From contig NZ_JASISW010000017.1 of assembly GCF_030063335.1 (NCBI RefSeq), positions 56,251-120,250 of the forward strand: a DNA stretch of 64,000 nucleotides, given 5' to 3'. Shown here piece by piece: positions 63,875 through 64,000 of this stretch. Numbering within the stretch: position 1 is the stretch's first letter; each line of letters begins with the position of its first letter. Made by a program: the position numbers and the translations under genes. The notes beneath the pieces are model-generated. The model saw nothing but the letters and a program-made list of their open reading frames with translations. It was not told where the DNA came from and searched no databases. The DNA is from Rhodococcus sp. G-MC3. GTDB taxonomy: Bacteria > Actinomycetota > Actinomycetes > Mycobacteriales > Mycobacteriaceae.

Positions 63875-64000
63875 TGAACCGCACCGGGTTGTCCGGAGGC
63901 TTCACTTCTTAGGAGAATGAAGCCATGGCACGACCGGCAAGCAACTACCCCACCGAGCTGCGTGAACGCGCTGTCGGCATGTTCACCGAGATCCGCAAGG
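63875..64000 (+). mobile_element. IS3-like insertion sequence, left end only
   Basis: The left end begins near TGAACCGCACCGGGTTGTCC (63875), a terminal-repeat-like sequence that resembles ends of actinobacterial IS3 elements. A transposase start follows after 50 nt. The element continues past the window. Confidence 0.65.
63925..64000 (+). CDS. IS3-family transposase OrfA, partial
   Basis: The ATG at 63925 behind AGGAG opens a frame that reads ARPASNYPTELRERAVGMFT, the usual start of the IS3 OrfA helix-turn-helix protein. Only 25 codons are inside the window. Confidence 0.75.
   Translation, partial: MARPASNYPTELRERAVGMFTEIRK

Overview
The window looks like chromosome of a mycolic-acid actinomycete, most likely a Rhodococcus. 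The DNA is GC-rich, and GTG starts and 1-4 nt translational overlaps are common. Three blocks point to the mycolata: an iniBAC-type locus, a dnaK-grpE-dnaJ-hspR operon with HAIR operators, and a complete mce4 steroid-import locus in nearly the Mycobacterium tuberculosis order (fadD17-fadE27-fadE26 / fdxD-hsd4A-yrbE4AB-mce4ABCDEF, then mas genes and otsA). The species is inferred from gene content only.

Layout. 0-9.4 kb: an unknown partial gene and an Hsp70-like membrane protein diverge from iniB-iniA-iniC (a Gly/Ala repeat protein and two dynamin-like GTPases). 9.5-12.7 kb: a membrane protein, a TreS-like GH13 enzyme and a small exported protein. 12.8-17.1 kb: the heat-shock operon under two HAIR repeats. 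17.1-20.7 kb: a nitric oxide biology cluster, with NO synthase oxygenase divergent from a flavohemoglobin and a stand-alone reductase paralogous to the flavohemoglobin's reductase half.

21.8-43.2 kb is a steroid (cholesterol-type) uptake and side-chain degradation region. echA19/fadD19 plus a nitronate-monooxygenase-family gene, fadE26-fadE27-fadD17, fdxD, hsd4A, the mce4 importer, an HSL-family esterase and two Mce-associated proteins are tied together by six sequences matching the KstR operator pattern TnnAACnnGTTnnA, four of them with one or more mismatches. At fadD19 and hsd4A the box overlaps a -10 element that sits exactly 6 nt from a GTG start, which suggests leaderless transcripts.

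43-54.5 kb: otsA with a 57-aa small gene, a heterodimeric ABC exporter with complementary degenerate ATP sites, a quinone reductase and AraC-type regulator pair, two coiled-coil/CsbD stress proteins, an alpha/beta hydrolase, an orphan mbtH, a ThrE-type exporter and tRNA-Thr(TGT).

54.6-64 kb is a decaying, IS-ridden region. An AbiEi-type antitoxin is cut by an IS6-family element whose other side abuts an unrelated hydrolase fragment. A PucR-type regulator and glcD are intact. A ruined IS630-type element has removed most of a dihydrolipoamide dehydrogenase downstream of an E2 gene. An MFS transporter is frameshifted, and an IS3-like element starts at the right edge.

A family of four GC-rich palindromic intergenic repeats is scattered between 19.8 and 48.6 kb and supplies parts of some protein termini. 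No CRISPR array, rRNA or prophage structural genes were seen.
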